Positions 53,021-61,826 are shown, counted from the stretch's first letter. The stretch is DNA of 64,000 nucleotides from UBA10677 sp045532295 (GCA_045532295.1 JAZSFP010000007.1:62001-126000), one strand, 5' to 3'. The notes: generated by a model not told the origin, from the letters alone. Numbers and translations are program-made.

Positions 53021-54034
53021 ATGGCAACGATGAATATTGCAATAGAAATAGGCACTTCGTTTACCTCAATTTATCTTGAGGGGGCTGGAGTAGTACTTCG
53101 TGAGCCCACTGTCGTAGCGTATCAAGGCGAGGGGGATAAACGCGAAGTTTTTGCCGTTGGAAATAAGGCGATTAAACTTCAAGGAAAGACCCCTGATAAA
53201 ACGACCGTCGTTTGTCCCGTCGTTGACGGTTATATCGTTGATGAGAGTGCGTGCGTTGATTTAATGACGCAGTTTATCAATAAAATTTTGCCCGTAAGTT
53301 ACGTGTTTTTTCCAAAAATTAAAGCAATTTTAGTTGCGCCTACCGGTCTTAATGCGGAAGAGAGAAAATTATATGAAGACGTTATTCTGAAGTCGGGCGT
53401 AGCAGAAAGCACTATCGTTGATAACGTTATAGCAACTGCGCTTGGAGCGGAACTCCCCATTGAGACTGCGGACGGTGGTTTCGTGGCAAATATAGGTGGA
53501 GGCGTAACGGAAATTGCGCTTATAAGTCTTTGCGGAGCGGTATCTGGCTGTTCGATAAACGTTGGCGGTAATATGATGGATAAAGCGCTTATGGACTTTA
53601 TCGTGGGTAAATACGGTGTCAAAGTTGGACTTTCAACGGCGCGTAAAATTCGTGAAGAAGTGGGAACATTGCATCCTAACGACACTTCGTTTATAGAGGT
53701 TAGCGGTATCAATATCAATACGCAAACACCCGTTTCTCAATGCGTTTACGCTTTAGATACTTACGACGCGCTCTTGCCTTATTACGCAAGAATAGCGGAC
53801 GCAATTAGAGGAAACACGAATATGTGTCCCCCTGAACTTGCTAAAACGGTTTACGAAAAGGGCTTGTATATCGCAGGTGGCGCGTCGAAAATTCCCGAAA
53901 TAGAAAAAGTTTTTGCTGATATACTTAATATTCCTTGTTTCGTATGTCAAGACCCAGAACTTACCGCCATAATAGGCGCTGGGAAATTGCTCTCAAATCC
54001 TGAGATGCTAAAACAAATTTTATCACAACAATAA
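53021..54034 (+). CDS. mreB: MreB-like actin homologue, divergent
   Basis: A 337-residue actin-fold protein. IYLEGAGVVLREPTVVAY matches MreB (GKGIVLNEPSVVAI), as does the later IAGGASKIPEIEKVF. However, the phosphate-1 loop is E9-I-G-T in place of D-L-G-T, and the phosphate-2 loop is N157-I-G-G-G-V where MreB has DIGGGT. Both aspartates that handle Mg-ATP are lost. The amphipathic N-terminus is short. It follows maf directly but mreC and mreD are missing; a terminator and minD come next. Confidence 0.8.
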   Translation: MATMNIAIEIGTSFTSIYLEGAGVVLREPTVVAYQGEGDKREVFAVGNKAIKLQGKTPDKTTVVCPVVDGYIVDESACVDLMTQFINKILPVSYVFFPKIKAILVAPTGLNAEERKLYEDVILKSGVAESTIVDNVIATALGAELPIETADGGFVANIGGGVTEIALISLCGAVSGCSINVGGNMMDKALMDFIVGKYGVKVGLSTARKIREEVGTLHPNDTSFIEVSGININTQTPVSQCVYALDTYDALLPYYARIADAIRGNTNMCPPELAKTVYEKGLYIAGGASKIPEIEKVFADILNIPCFVCQDPELTAIIGAGKLLSNPEMLKQILSQQ

Positions 54035-54040
54035 CGATTA

Positions 54041-54070
54041 AAACCAGGGCTTAATCGCCTTGGTTTTTTT
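54041..54070 (+). terminator. Intrinsic terminator after the mreB-like gene
   Basis: A 10-bp stem (AAACCAGGGC / GCCTTGGTTT, one G-U pair), loop TTAATC, then T-run. Confidence 0.85.
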
Positions 54071-54154
54071 GTGTCAAAAATAGAAAATGTACGCTAAAAA
54101 ACGACAACGTATTGCTTTTTTCGTGATGTATAATGAAATTCGGAGGAAAGAATT

Positions 54155-54949
54155 ATGTCGCGCGCAATAGTAATAACTTCAGGCAAAGGCGGAGTGGGAA
54201 AGACTACTCTTACCGTAAATATGGGTAGGATTTTAGCGGATGTTTTGGAGAAAAAAACGGTTGTTTTAGATACTGATTTTGGACTGAATAATATTGACGT
54301 TTTAACGGGCGTTGAAAATAAAATAGTATACGACTTGATAGACGTTATACAAAATCGTTGTCGACTTTCACAAGCGCTTATTAAGGACGAGTATTCTGAA
54401 TTATGCGTTCTCCCGTCTATGCACAGTTACGACGAAAGTAAAATAGATGCTCAAGCAATAAGAACGGTAGTGAATTCTTTGCGAAAAAATTTTGATTATA
54501 TTTTAATTGACTGTCCGGCGGGAATTGAAAAAGGTTTTCATAGGGCGGTAGCCTCGTCTGACGAGGCAATCGTTGTAACTACGCCACATTTATCTGCTCT
54601 TCGCGATGCGGAAAAAGCGGTTAGACTAATTGAAAGTTATAGAATTGACAAGATCAATCTTGTCGTTAATCGAGTGCGAGGCGATCTTCTAAAGCGTGGA
54701 GATATGGTATCGGCTACCGACGCTCAAATAGCGCTTGGCATATCACTTTTGGGCGCAGTTCCGGAGGAAGATAGTTTAAATTTATTAAGTTCAGTTTCTC
54801 TTCCAACGAAAGAAGATAGTGAGGGGTATAAGGCAACGCTAATGCTTTGTAAAAAACTCCACTATGGTAAGGGTGAAGTTTACGACGCAAGCAAAAGGTA
54901 CAGTGGATTTTGGGGCAAAATTCGTAGCAAGATTAGAAGTATATCGTAA
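54155..54949 (+). CDS. minD: Septum-site ATPase MinD
   Basis: A 264-residue ParA/MinD ATPase. The deviant Walker A SGKGGVGKTT (residues 8-17), DTDFGLNNIDV and IDCPAGIEKGF are intact. The C-terminal SGFWGKIRSKIRSIS is a clear amphipathic membrane-targeting helix. CGGAGG lies 8 nt before the ATG, with a TATAAT at 54129-54134 but no good -35. MinE follows; MinC, the FtsZ inhibitor, is not encoded next to it. Confidence 0.95.
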   Translation: MSRAIVITSGKGGVGKTTLTVNMGRILADVLEKKTVVLDTDFGLNNIDVLTGVENKIVYDLIDVIQNRCRLSQALIKDEYSELCVLPSMHSYDESKIDAQAIRTVVNSLRKNFDYILIDCPAGIEKGFHRAVASSDEAIVVTTPHLSALRDAEKAVRLIESYRIDKINLVVNRVRGDLLKRGDMVSATDAQIALGISLLGAVPEEDSLNLLSSVSLPTKEDSEGYKATLMLCKKLHYGKGEVYDASKRYSGFWGKIRSKIRSIS

Positions 54950-54961
54950 AAGGAGAGAGAT

Positions 54962-55201
54962 ATGGCAAGAAAAACGGCAAAAGAGCGGTTGGGTTCTGTA
55001 GTTATAAATGATAAAATAAGCGCAATAGAAAGTATGCTCGCAGTACTTAAAAGTGAGACTTATAGGCTTTTAACTAACTTTATGTACCTTAACGAGCAAG
55101 ACCTAAAAGTTTATATAGATGTAACTCAAAGCGGAGAGTATATTCTCTCTATTAGAGCGGTAAGCGATAAACTTATAGACGTTGGACGCATTTTAAGATA
55201 A
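54962..55201 (+). CDS. minE: Cell-division topological factor MinE
   Basis: A 79-residue MinE. The N-terminal ARKTAKERLGSVVINDK would contact MinD; the middle LKSETYRLLTNFMYLNEQDLKVYIDV and the final ILSIRAV strand match the topological-specificity domain. AAGGAG lies 5-6 nt before the ATG, 12 nt after minD. Confidence 0.85.
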   Translation: MARKTAKERLGSVVINDKISAIESMLAVLKSETYRLLTNFMYLNEQDLKVYIDVTQSGEYILSIRAVSDKLIDVGRILR

Positions 55202-55211
55202 TTTATAAAAT

Positions 55212-55262
55212 CGCTTTACATTACCACGAAAAAAAGGTATAATTAAACTAAGTAGTAAAGCG
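55212..55262 (+). promoter_or_regulatory. nadE promoter flanked by an 8-bp inverted repeat
   Basis: TTTACA (55215-55220), 17-bp spacer, TATAAT (55238-55243). The arms CGCTTTAC (55212-55219) and GTAAAGCG (55255-55262) enclose it, covering the -35 and the start of the ribosome-binding site. Looped repression is possible; chance is not excluded. Confidence 0.55.
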
Positions 55263-55276
55263 AGGTGTTAGTTTTG

Positions 55277-57124
55277 ATGAAAGCAACCCAAGACAAAACC
55301 TATATAACCGTTAAAGCGTGCGCGTCTGAAATAATCGTAGGTGGCGATAACACTGCGGAAATTTTAAGAGAAATGAAAAAAACTAAAGATTTAACCGCAG
55401 TAGTGGTGTTTCCCGAACTTTGTTTGACGGGAGCAACTTGTGGCGACGCTTTTACTCAAACCGCACTGCTTGAGAGCGTTTTGTCCGCGCTTGCTCTTAT
55501 CGTGGATAAAAGTATCGGAAACAAGAGCGTGCTTTTCGTGGGCGCGCCCCTTTCGTTTTTCGGAAAAGTTTATAATTGCGCCGTTGCTATTCATAACGGC
55601 AAAATTTTAGGAATAGTTCCTAAAACTGAACCCTCATATCCTTTTACCTCCGCTCCACTTGATAAAAGAGAAGTGGAAATTTTAGGTCAAAGCGTACCGT
55701 TTAATGCTCAAGAAATATTCGTTTTTAGCGAAAATCCCAAAATTAAAATAGGCGTTGAAATAGGCAGTGACGCAACTCTTTCTTGCCCGCCGTCAAACGC
55801 CCTCGTTAAAAGTGGCGCGACGGTAATCGTCAATCCGTCCGTATCCAAAATGCTCCCTCAAAGAGAAAAAAGAGTGGAAAAACTGCTCGCTCAAAATAGC
55901 CAAAATTGTGTTTATATAAGAGCGGAAAACAAGTGCGGAGAAAGCACGACGGACTGTCTTTACGACGGACAAAATTTTGTGTTCGCTTATGGTAAATTGC
56001 TCAAAAAAAGCATACCGTTTGCAAATTTTTCCTGCATTGAGACAGTTGAAGTCAATGAAAACATTGATAAATCTGCTACTGTAATTCGAGAAAGCGAAAG
56101 CGTAAATATTAGAAAAAATCCTTTTCTTCCCGAAAGCGATATTGAAGAGTTTTGCTTAACTACTCTTGAAATTCAAGCAAGAGGACTTTGCGCACGATTA
56201 AAAATGCTCCCGGGCGTAGCGAAAGCGATTATCGGTCTTTCGGGCGGACTTGATTCTTGTCTTGCTTTGCTCGTAATAAACCGAGCGTTTGATATTATGG
56301 GCGAGGACAAAAAGAAAATTATTGCTATTTCTATGCCTTGTTTTGGAACGAGTAAGCGTACTAAGTCCAACGCTCAAAAACTTGCCGAGTGTTTGGGCGT
56401 AACTTTTAGAGAAATTTCAATAAAGGATAGCGTGCTTACTCACTTTAGAGATATAGGGCACGACCCAAGCGTTACCGACGCAACCTATGAAAATTCTCAA
56501 GCGCGAGAGAGAACGCAAGTTTTGATGGATACTGCTAATAAAGAGGGCGGTATGGTAATAGGAACGGGCGATTTAAGTGAACTTGCGCTTGGTTGGGCAA
56601 CCTATAACGGCGACCAAATGTCAATGTACGGAGTAAACGGCTCTATCCCTAAAACTATGGTTAGAGAAATCGTTAAAGTTTGCGCGCAAAAAAGCGATGG
56701 TGAACTTAGAGAAATATTACTTGATATTCTTACCACCCCCGTATCCCCCGAACTTTTGCCTCCCGAAAACGAGGAAATAGCGCAAGTTACCGAAGACATT
56801 ATAGGCCCTTACGAACTCCACGATTTTTATATATACAATATGCTCGTCAATAAGTTTAGTCCCGTAAAAATTTACGAACTTGCTTGTGAGGTGTTCGAAG
56901 GTCAATATAAGCAAAGATTTATTCTAAGATGTCTAATTTTATTCGTGCGTAGATTTTTCTCGCAACAGTTTAAGCGTTCGTGCATGCCCGACGGAGTGCA
57001 AGCAACGGAAGTTTCTCTTTCGCCCCGTGGAGCGTTGGCTCTTCCAAGCGATATGAAAAACGATTACTGGCTTAACCCTTTGCAACAAATCGAAAAAGAA
57101 AGTAAGTTTACCGACGAAGAATAA
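55277..57124 (+). CDS. nadE: NAD+ synthetase with degenerate glutaminase domain
   Basis: A 615-residue two-domain NAD synthetase. The C-terminal synthetase is intact: P-loop IIGLSGGLDSCLALLV and ELALGWATYNGDQMSMYGVN. The N-terminal nitrilase-type domain should supply ammonia with an E-K-C triad: E47 (FPELCLTG) and K116 (VPKTEP) are there, but the position of the nucleophile in the usual VEICED motif reads VEIGSD, with G163. A cysteine at 170 lies seven residues further on. The glutaminase is therefore probably inactive and free ammonia may be used. ATG 55277 has GAGGTG 9 nt upstream. Confidence 0.9.
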   Translation: MKATQDKTYITVKACASEIIVGGDNTAEILREMKKTKDLTAVVVFPELCLTGATCGDAFTQTALLESVLSALALIVDKSIGNKSVLFVGAPLSFFGKVYNCAVAIHNGKILGIVPKTEPSYPFTSAPLDKREVEILGQSVPFNAQEIFVFSENPKIKIGVEIGSDATLSCPPSNALVKSGATVIVNPSVSKMLPQREKRVEKLLAQNSQNCVYIRAENKCGESTTDCLYDGQNFVFAYGKLLKKSIPFANFSCIETVEVNENIDKSATVIRESESVNIRKNPFLPESDIEEFCLTTLEIQARGLCARLKMLPGVAKAIIGLSGGLDSCLALLVINRAFDIMGEDKKKIIAISMPCFGTSKRTKSNAQKLAECLGVTFREISIKDSVLTHFRDIGHDPSVTDATYENSQARERTQVLMDTANKEGGMVIGTGDLSELALGWATYNGDQMSMYGVNGSIPKTMVREIVKVCAQKSDGELREILLDILTTPVSPELLPPENEEIAQVTEDIIGPYELHDFYIYNMLVNKFSPVKIYELACEVFEGQYKQRFILRCLILFVRRFFSQQFKRSCMPDGVQATEVSLSPRGALALPSDMKNDYWLNPLQQIEKESKFTDEE

Positions 57125-57132
57125 TTAAAGAT

Positions 57133-57164
57133 AAAACTCCGAAAATTTAGTCGGAGTTTTTTTG
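57133..57164 (+). terminator. Intrinsic terminator after nadE
   Basis: A 10-bp stem (AAAACTCCGA / TCGGAGTTTT), 8-nt loop, then T-run. Confidence 0.9.
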
Positions 57165-57194
57165 TGAAAATTTTAATAAGCGTTGATTTTTATT

Positions 57195-57222
57195 TTGAAA
57201 AAGCGTAATATTATGCTATAAT
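57195..57222 (+). promoter_or_regulatory. Promoter placed at the ABC gene's start codon
   Basis: TTGAAA (57195-57200), 16-bp spacer, extended TGC and TATAAT (57217-57222). The ATG at 57231 is 9 nt after the -10, with no ribosome-binding site between, so the mRNA may be leaderless. Confidence 0.7.
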
Positions 57223-57230
57223 ATTAAAGT

Positions 57231-58967
57231 ATGAAAAACAAAGGATTGATAAAAAGGTTTGCGCCTTATTATAAGCCGTATGTTGGCATCTTTATTCTCG
57301 ACCTTGTGTGCGCGCTTGGTGTGGCTATTGCAGGGTTGGTATTTCCTATGCTCGTTCGACATCTTCTTAACGAGTGTCTTGCAAGCGAAGAAATACTTTG
57401 GGGTTCAATTTTAGCAGTCGCTGGCGCAATGCTCGGCATTAGAGTACTTGAAATGCTGTGTTCGTATTATATGACCACCGTGGGTCACGTTATGGGTTCG
57501 AAAGTCGAGGCAATGATGCGCCGAGATCTATACGTTAAACTACTCTCGCTTTCCGCCTCCTTCTACGACGACCGTCAAGTAGGTGACTTAATGAGTAGAG
57601 TAAACAATGATTTATTTGAAATTACCGAGTTTGCTCATCATTGTCCAGAGGAAATTTTTCTTGCGGTCATAAGACTCGTGGGAATTTTCATTTACCTATC
57701 GCTAATAAATTTTTGGTTAACGCTAATTCTCTTCGCGCTAATTCCACCACTTACCATATTTGCAATTATCAACAATCGTCGTATGCGTAAAGTGTTCAAG
57801 GAACGCCGTAAAAAAGTAAGTCAAATCAATTCTCAACTTGAGGATAGTTTGGCTGGCGTTAGCGTAGTGCGTTCTTTTGCCGCCGAAGAAGTTGAGATTA
57901 AAAAGTTTGATAAAAACAACGAAGACTTCGTAAATATCAAGAAAGACTCCTACAAAATTATGGGTATTTTCCATAGCGGTATGCAGTTCTCTTCGGGCAT
58001 TATGTACGTAGTTGCGGTGATTTTTGGAGTAATATTCATAAAAGCAGGCACGCTTACCGCCGTTGACCTCATTGCGTTTTTACTATACGTAAACACTCTA
58101 ATCGGTACGATATCAACGATTATGAATTACACCGAGCAGTTCCAAAACGGAATGAGCGCGTTCGATAGGTTCGTTGAAATTATGGACGAGCCGGTAAAAA
58201 TTGCATCGCCGGAAAATCCCGACGAAAGCGTGAAGTTCGACGGCGAAATCGAGTTTAAGGAAGTTGACTTTAGATATGACGACACGAAAAAGGTACTTAA
58301 AGGCTTATCTTTTAAGGTTAACAAGGGCGAAAGTCTTGCAATAGTTGGGCCCTCAGGCGCGGGTAAAACTACGATTGCAAACGTTATTCCCCGTTTTTAT
58401 GACATTGAGAACGGCACGGTTACTATTGACGGTGTAGACGTAAGAAACATTAAACTTCGTGACCTTCGTGAAAATATCGGCGTAGTTCAGCAAAACGTTT
58501 ATCTTTTCTACGGCTCAGTAAAGGAAAACATCTTGTTTGGTAGACCAAACGCCACCGACGAAGAAGTCGTCGAGGCAGCAAAACGCGCGGGCGCTCACCA
58601 GTTTATCGAAAAACTCGAAAAAGGCTACGATACCGTGTGTGGCGAGAGAGGAGTAAAACTTTCGGGCGGTCAAAAACAACGCATAGCGATCGCGCGACTT
58701 TTCCTCAAAAATCCGCCCATTTTGATTTTAGACGAGGCTACGAGCGCGCTTGATAACGAAAGTGAACGGCTCGTTCAAGGTTCGCTTGACGAACTTGCTA
58801 AAAACAGAACGACTATTACCATTGCTCACCGTCTTACAACCATAAAAAAGGCGGATAGAATTATCGTTCTTACTGAGAACGGCATAGAAGAAGAGGGTAA
58901 TCACGCGCAATTATTGCAAAAAGGCGGACTGTACGCCTCGCTTTATAGTTTATATGGAGGAGACTAA
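57231..58967 (+). CDS. ABC exporter, membrane and ATPase domains fused
   Basis: A 578-residue half-transporter that should work as a homodimer. Six helices (residues 15-310) precede the nucleotide-binding domain: Walker A GPSGAGKTT (about 370), Q-loop VQQNVYLF, signature LSGGQKQR, Walker B ILILDEATSALD, and AHRLTT. It resembles multidrug/lipid exporters of the MsbA type; substrate unknown. The gene leads an operon with an aldose epimerase and a phosphohexomutase. No Shine-Dalgarno site is present. Confidence 0.9.
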   Translation: MKNKGLIKRFAPYYKPYVGIFILDLVCALGVAIAGLVFPMLVRHLLNECLASEEILWGSILAVAGAMLGIRVLEMLCSYYMTTVGHVMGSKVEAMMRRDLYVKLLSLSASFYDDRQVGDLMSRVNNDLFEITEFAHHCPEEIFLAVIRLVGIFIYLSLINFWLTLILFALIPPLTIFAIINNRRMRKVFKERRKKVSQINSQLEDSLAGVSVVRSFAAEEVEIKKFDKNNEDFVNIKKDSYKIMGIFHSGMQFSSGIMYVVAVIFGVIFIKAGTLTAVDLIAFLLYVNTLIGTISTIMNYTEQFQNGMSAFDRFVEIMDEPVKIASPENPDESVKFDGEIEFKEVDFRYDDTKKVLKGLSFKVNKGESLAIVGPSGAGKTTIANVIPRFYDIENGTVTIDGVDVRNIKLRDLRENIGVVQQNVYLFYGSVKENILFGRPNATDEEVVEAAKRAGAHQFIEKLEKGYDTVCGERGVKLSGGQKQRIAIARLFLKNPPILILDEATSALDNESERLVQGSLDELAKNRTTITIAHRLTTIKKADRIIVLTENGIEEEGNHAQLLQKGGLYASLYSLYGGD

Positions 58968-59815
58968 TGGAACAACTTGTAACGATTAAAAACGAGTATT
59001 TAGAGGTTAAAGTATCAAAAGAGGGTGGCGCTCTCTATTCTATTACCGACCTTAAAGACGGCGACCAACTTATGTGGGAAGGTGAGGAAGGACTTTGGTC
59101 TGCTCGCGACTACGTGCTTTTCCCTTTCTGTTGCCGTAGAGTAGACGGATATTATACGCACGACGGCGTTCGCTACGACATTGAAAATCACGGTTTTGCA
59201 AGAAAGAGTACTTTTGCAGTGGAAAAACAAACTGAAGATAGCGTTACCTTACTTCTTCAAGACAGCGAAAAGACCAAAAAAATATATCCTTTCTCTTTTA
59301 CGCTCCGTATGATTTACTCTCTCGAAGGAAAGAAACTTACCGTTCGTTACGCGGTTGAAAATCCCTCAAACGAAGATATTTATTTCGCTTTTGGCGGACA
59401 CGTTGGTATGAAACTTATAGGCGATAGCGGTAATACGATTGAGTTTGATAAAACGATGACTTCTCGTTATACGCTTGACGGAATGTTCGTTCGTGGACCC
59501 GTAGATTGCGAATTTAAAAAGTTTGAAGTTGATAAAACCTTCTTCTGTGCTTATGACACATTAATGCTCGTAAGCGAAGAGCGTGATAGCGCGCTTACCT
59601 TTACAAGAGGTGACGGCAAAAAAGTAAAATTCCATTTTACCGCGCCCGTCGTAGCGTTCTGGTCGGAAATGGAGAGAGGCGATTTTGCGTGCATAGAGCC
59701 GTGGTGGGGCGTGCCCGACTACTTACCGCTAGAAAGAGAAATATCTAAAAAGCCCCTCGTAACTATGCTTAAGCCTGGCGAGAGCGTTTGCGAAGGCTAC
59801 GAAATAGAAATTTAA
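58967..59815 (+). CDS. Aldose 1-epimerase family protein
   Basis: A 282-residue galactose-mutarotase-like protein. Conserved pieces include HGFAR (NHGFARKSTF), FAFGGHVG and CIEPWWGVPD, typical of the bacterial branch acting on hexoses or hexose phosphates. One-base overlap with the ABC gene. It may supply the right anomer to the mutase downstream. Confidence 0.88.
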   Translation: MEQLVTIKNEYLEVKVSKEGGALYSITDLKDGDQLMWEGEEGLWSARDYVLFPFCCRRVDGYYTHDGVRYDIENHGFARKSTFAVEKQTEDSVTLLLQDSEKTKKIYPFSFTLRMIYSLEGKKLTVRYAVENPSNEDIYFAFGGHVGMKLIGDSGNTIEFDKTMTSRYTLDGMFVRGPVDCEFKKFEVDKTFFCAYDTLMLVSEERDSALTFTRGDGKKVKFHFTAPVVAFWSEMERGDFACIEPWWGVPDYLPLEREISKKPLVTMLKPGESVCEGYEIEI

Positions 59816-59836
59816 TTACTGCGTTTGGAGATAAAA

Positions 59837-61498
59837 ATGGAGAAATATCAACAGATTTATAACGAGTGGAAAGAAAAGGTTACCGACGCTGAGGTAAAAG
59901 CGCAACTTGAAAAACTTGACGGTGATGAAAAAGCCAAGAAAGAGGCGTTTTATAAAGACCTTTCGTTTGGTACTGCGGGTATGCGCGGTGAACTTGGAGC
60001 AGGTACGAACTGTCTCAATATTTACACGGTAAGAAAGGCAACCCAAGGCGTAGCGGAGTGTATGAAAGCGCACGGATATAAAACCGCTTGCGTTTCTTGT
60101 GATAGCCGTATAAATTCCTATCTTTTCGTTCTTACTACCGCTGAAGTTTTTGCCGCTAACGGCATTAAAGCGTATATAACCGAAGAACTTATGCCCACGC
60201 CTTTCGTGTCGTTTATGACGAGAGAACTTAAGTGTGATATCGGTATTATGATTACCGCGTCGCATAATCCCGCGCGTTATAACGGCTATAAAGTGTACGG
60301 CGCGGACGGTTGTCAATTGACGGATGTTTACGCTCAAGAAATGACTGAATATATTGCTAAAACTAATCCTTTTGATGTAGTAACCGATACCGTTGAAAAC
60401 TACATAAAAAACAAAATGGTGGAGTACGTACCCCTCGATTTGACGGAAAAGTATCTTTCTGCAGTGCTTAAAAAGAGCAATGGAACGGCAGAGGGCATTA
60501 GCGTTACCTATACTCCCTTAAACGGCGCAGGATATAAACTCGTTCCCGAAATTTTGAGAAAAATGAAAGTGGGTAAACTTGATATCGTTGAAGAACAAAG
60601 TTACCCCGACGGAAATTTCACTACTTGTACTTATCCTAATCCCGAAAAACCCGACGCGCTTAAACTTGGTATTAAGAAAGCGCAAGAGTGCGATAGCGAC
60701 GTTTTAATTGCAACTGACCCTGATTGCGATAGAGTAGGTCTTGCCGTTAAAACGAAGGACGGTTATCGTCTTACTTCTGGCAACGAAGTGGGCGTGCTTT
60801 TAACTGATTATTTGCTTACCACTAAATCGGCAAACGGAACTTTGCCTGCTCGTCCCGTAATCGTAAAAACGATTGTAACTACTGAACTCGTAAGAAAAGT
60901 TGCAAGCAAATACGACGCAGAGATTTACGACGTTTTGACTGGCTTTAAGTATATCGGCGACGTCATTGCTAAACTTGAAAGCAAGGGCGAAGAGGATAGA
61001 TATATTCTCGGTTTTGAGGAGAGTTACGGATATCTTTCGGGAACTTACGTAAGAGATAAAGACGCAGTGAACGCGTCGATGCTCGTTGCGGAAATGCTTG
61101 CGTTCTATAAAAAACAAGGAAAAACGCTTATTGATAGACTTAACGAAATATACGACGAGTTCGGTCTATACGAACACCGCACGATACCCTTTGACTTTCC
61201 CGGCGTAGAGGGCGGAGAGAAAATGCAAAATATTCTTTCTAATATGCGCAAAAACGCACCTTCTACTATTGCAGGATCAAGGGTAGTAAAAAGCGTAGAT
61301 TACCTCACTCAGACCGAAGTCGACCTTCCTAAGTCAAACGTTCTTTCGTATTTTATGGAGGACGGCTCACAACTAATTATGCGTCCGTCGGGAACGGAAC
61401 CGCTCATTAAAGTTTACCTTACCGCTTGTAAAGATAAGGAAAACAATAAGATAAAGTTTGAAAAAATGCTTGATGAACTAAATAAATGGTTTAAATAA
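59837..61498 (+). CDS. pgcA: Phosphoglucomutase / phosphomannomutase (PgcA-type)
   Basis: A 553-residue alpha-D-phosphohexomutase. The active serine lies in TASHNPARYNGYKVYG, the metal loop in DPDCDRVGLAV, the sugar loop in GFEESYGYLSG and the phosphate loop in RPSGTEPLIKVY. It interconverts glucose-1-P and glucose-6-P. ATG 59837 has TTGGAG 6-7 nt upstream; an earlier TTG frame is unlikely. A terminator follows. Confidence 0.95.
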   Translation: MEKYQQIYNEWKEKVTDAEVKAQLEKLDGDEKAKKEAFYKDLSFGTAGMRGELGAGTNCLNIYTVRKATQGVAECMKAHGYKTACVSCDSRINSYLFVLTTAEVFAANGIKAYITEELMPTPFVSFMTRELKCDIGIMITASHNPARYNGYKVYGADGCQLTDVYAQEMTEYIAKTNPFDVVTDTVENYIKNKMVEYVPLDLTEKYLSAVLKKSNGTAEGISVTYTPLNGAGYKLVPEILRKMKVGKLDIVEEQSYPDGNFTTCTYPNPEKPDALKLGIKKAQECDSDVLIATDPDCDRVGLAVKTKDGYRLTSGNEVGVLLTDYLLTTKSANGTLPARPVIVKTIVTTELVRKVASKYDAEIYDVLTGFKYIGDVIAKLESKGEEDRYILGFEESYGYLSGTYVRDKDAVNASMLVAEMLAFYKKQGKTLIDRLNEIYDEFGLYEHRTIPFDFPGVEGGEKMQNILSNMRKNAPSTIAGSRVVKSVDYLTQTEVDLPKSNVLSYFMEDGSQLIMRPSGTEPLIKVYLTACKDKENNKIKFEKMLDELNKWFK

Positions 61499-61501
61499 GA
61501 T

Positions 61502-61535
61502 AAAGTCCGCTACTGAAAAAGTAGTGGACTTTTTA
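61502..61535. terminator. Bidirectional terminator
   Basis: A 12-bp stem (AAAGTCCGCTAC / GTAGTGGACTTT, one G-U pair) with TTTTT on the plus strand, between pgcA and the minus-strand RNA gene. Confidence 0.85.
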
Positions 61536-61545
61536 ATTTTAAAGT

Positions 61546-61747
61546 TACCCGCGAGTGCCGTCTCTCTTGCCTTTTATAAACCCGCAAATAGCGAGGTGGG
61601 TTAGTCGACTTTTGCTTCCGCCGTCCATAAAGGTTCCGGACTCCCTGTTCCGAATAGATGGCTTGCCGTCTGCAAGAAGTACAAACAGTCCCTTTAAAAA
61701 GATGTGGTTATAATTTAAACAAGCGACGCACACCGCAGGAATGCTAC
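61546..61747 (-). ncRNA. ssrS: 6S RNA candidate
   Basis: A stand-alone RNA of about 200 nt with its own promoter and a terminator. The ends pair into a closing stem (5' CCTGCGGTG...CGTC with 3' GACGGCACTCGCGGG). On the 3' side of the centre is AACCCACCT, then a small hairpin with GCGGGTT and AAAGGC, the arrangement of the 6S RNA central bubble and its 3' hairpin. Further stems such as TGCAGACGGCAAG and AGTCCGGAACC give the terminal region. No convincing reading frame is present. 6S RNA binds SigA-RNA polymerase in stationary phase. Identification is by structure and is not backed by a search. Confidence 0.7.
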
Positions 61748-61753
61748 ACTTAC

Positions 61754-61782
61754 ATTATATACCAATGGAGACGGAAATACAA
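61754..61782 (-). promoter_or_regulatory. Promoter of the 6S RNA candidate
   Basis: On the minus strand TTGTAT (61782-61777), 17-bp spacer, TATAAT (61759-61754). Confidence 0.7.
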
Positions 61783-61826
61783 TAGTTTAAGCAAAAATTT
61801 TTTAAAGAAAATTTTGTTAAAAACTA

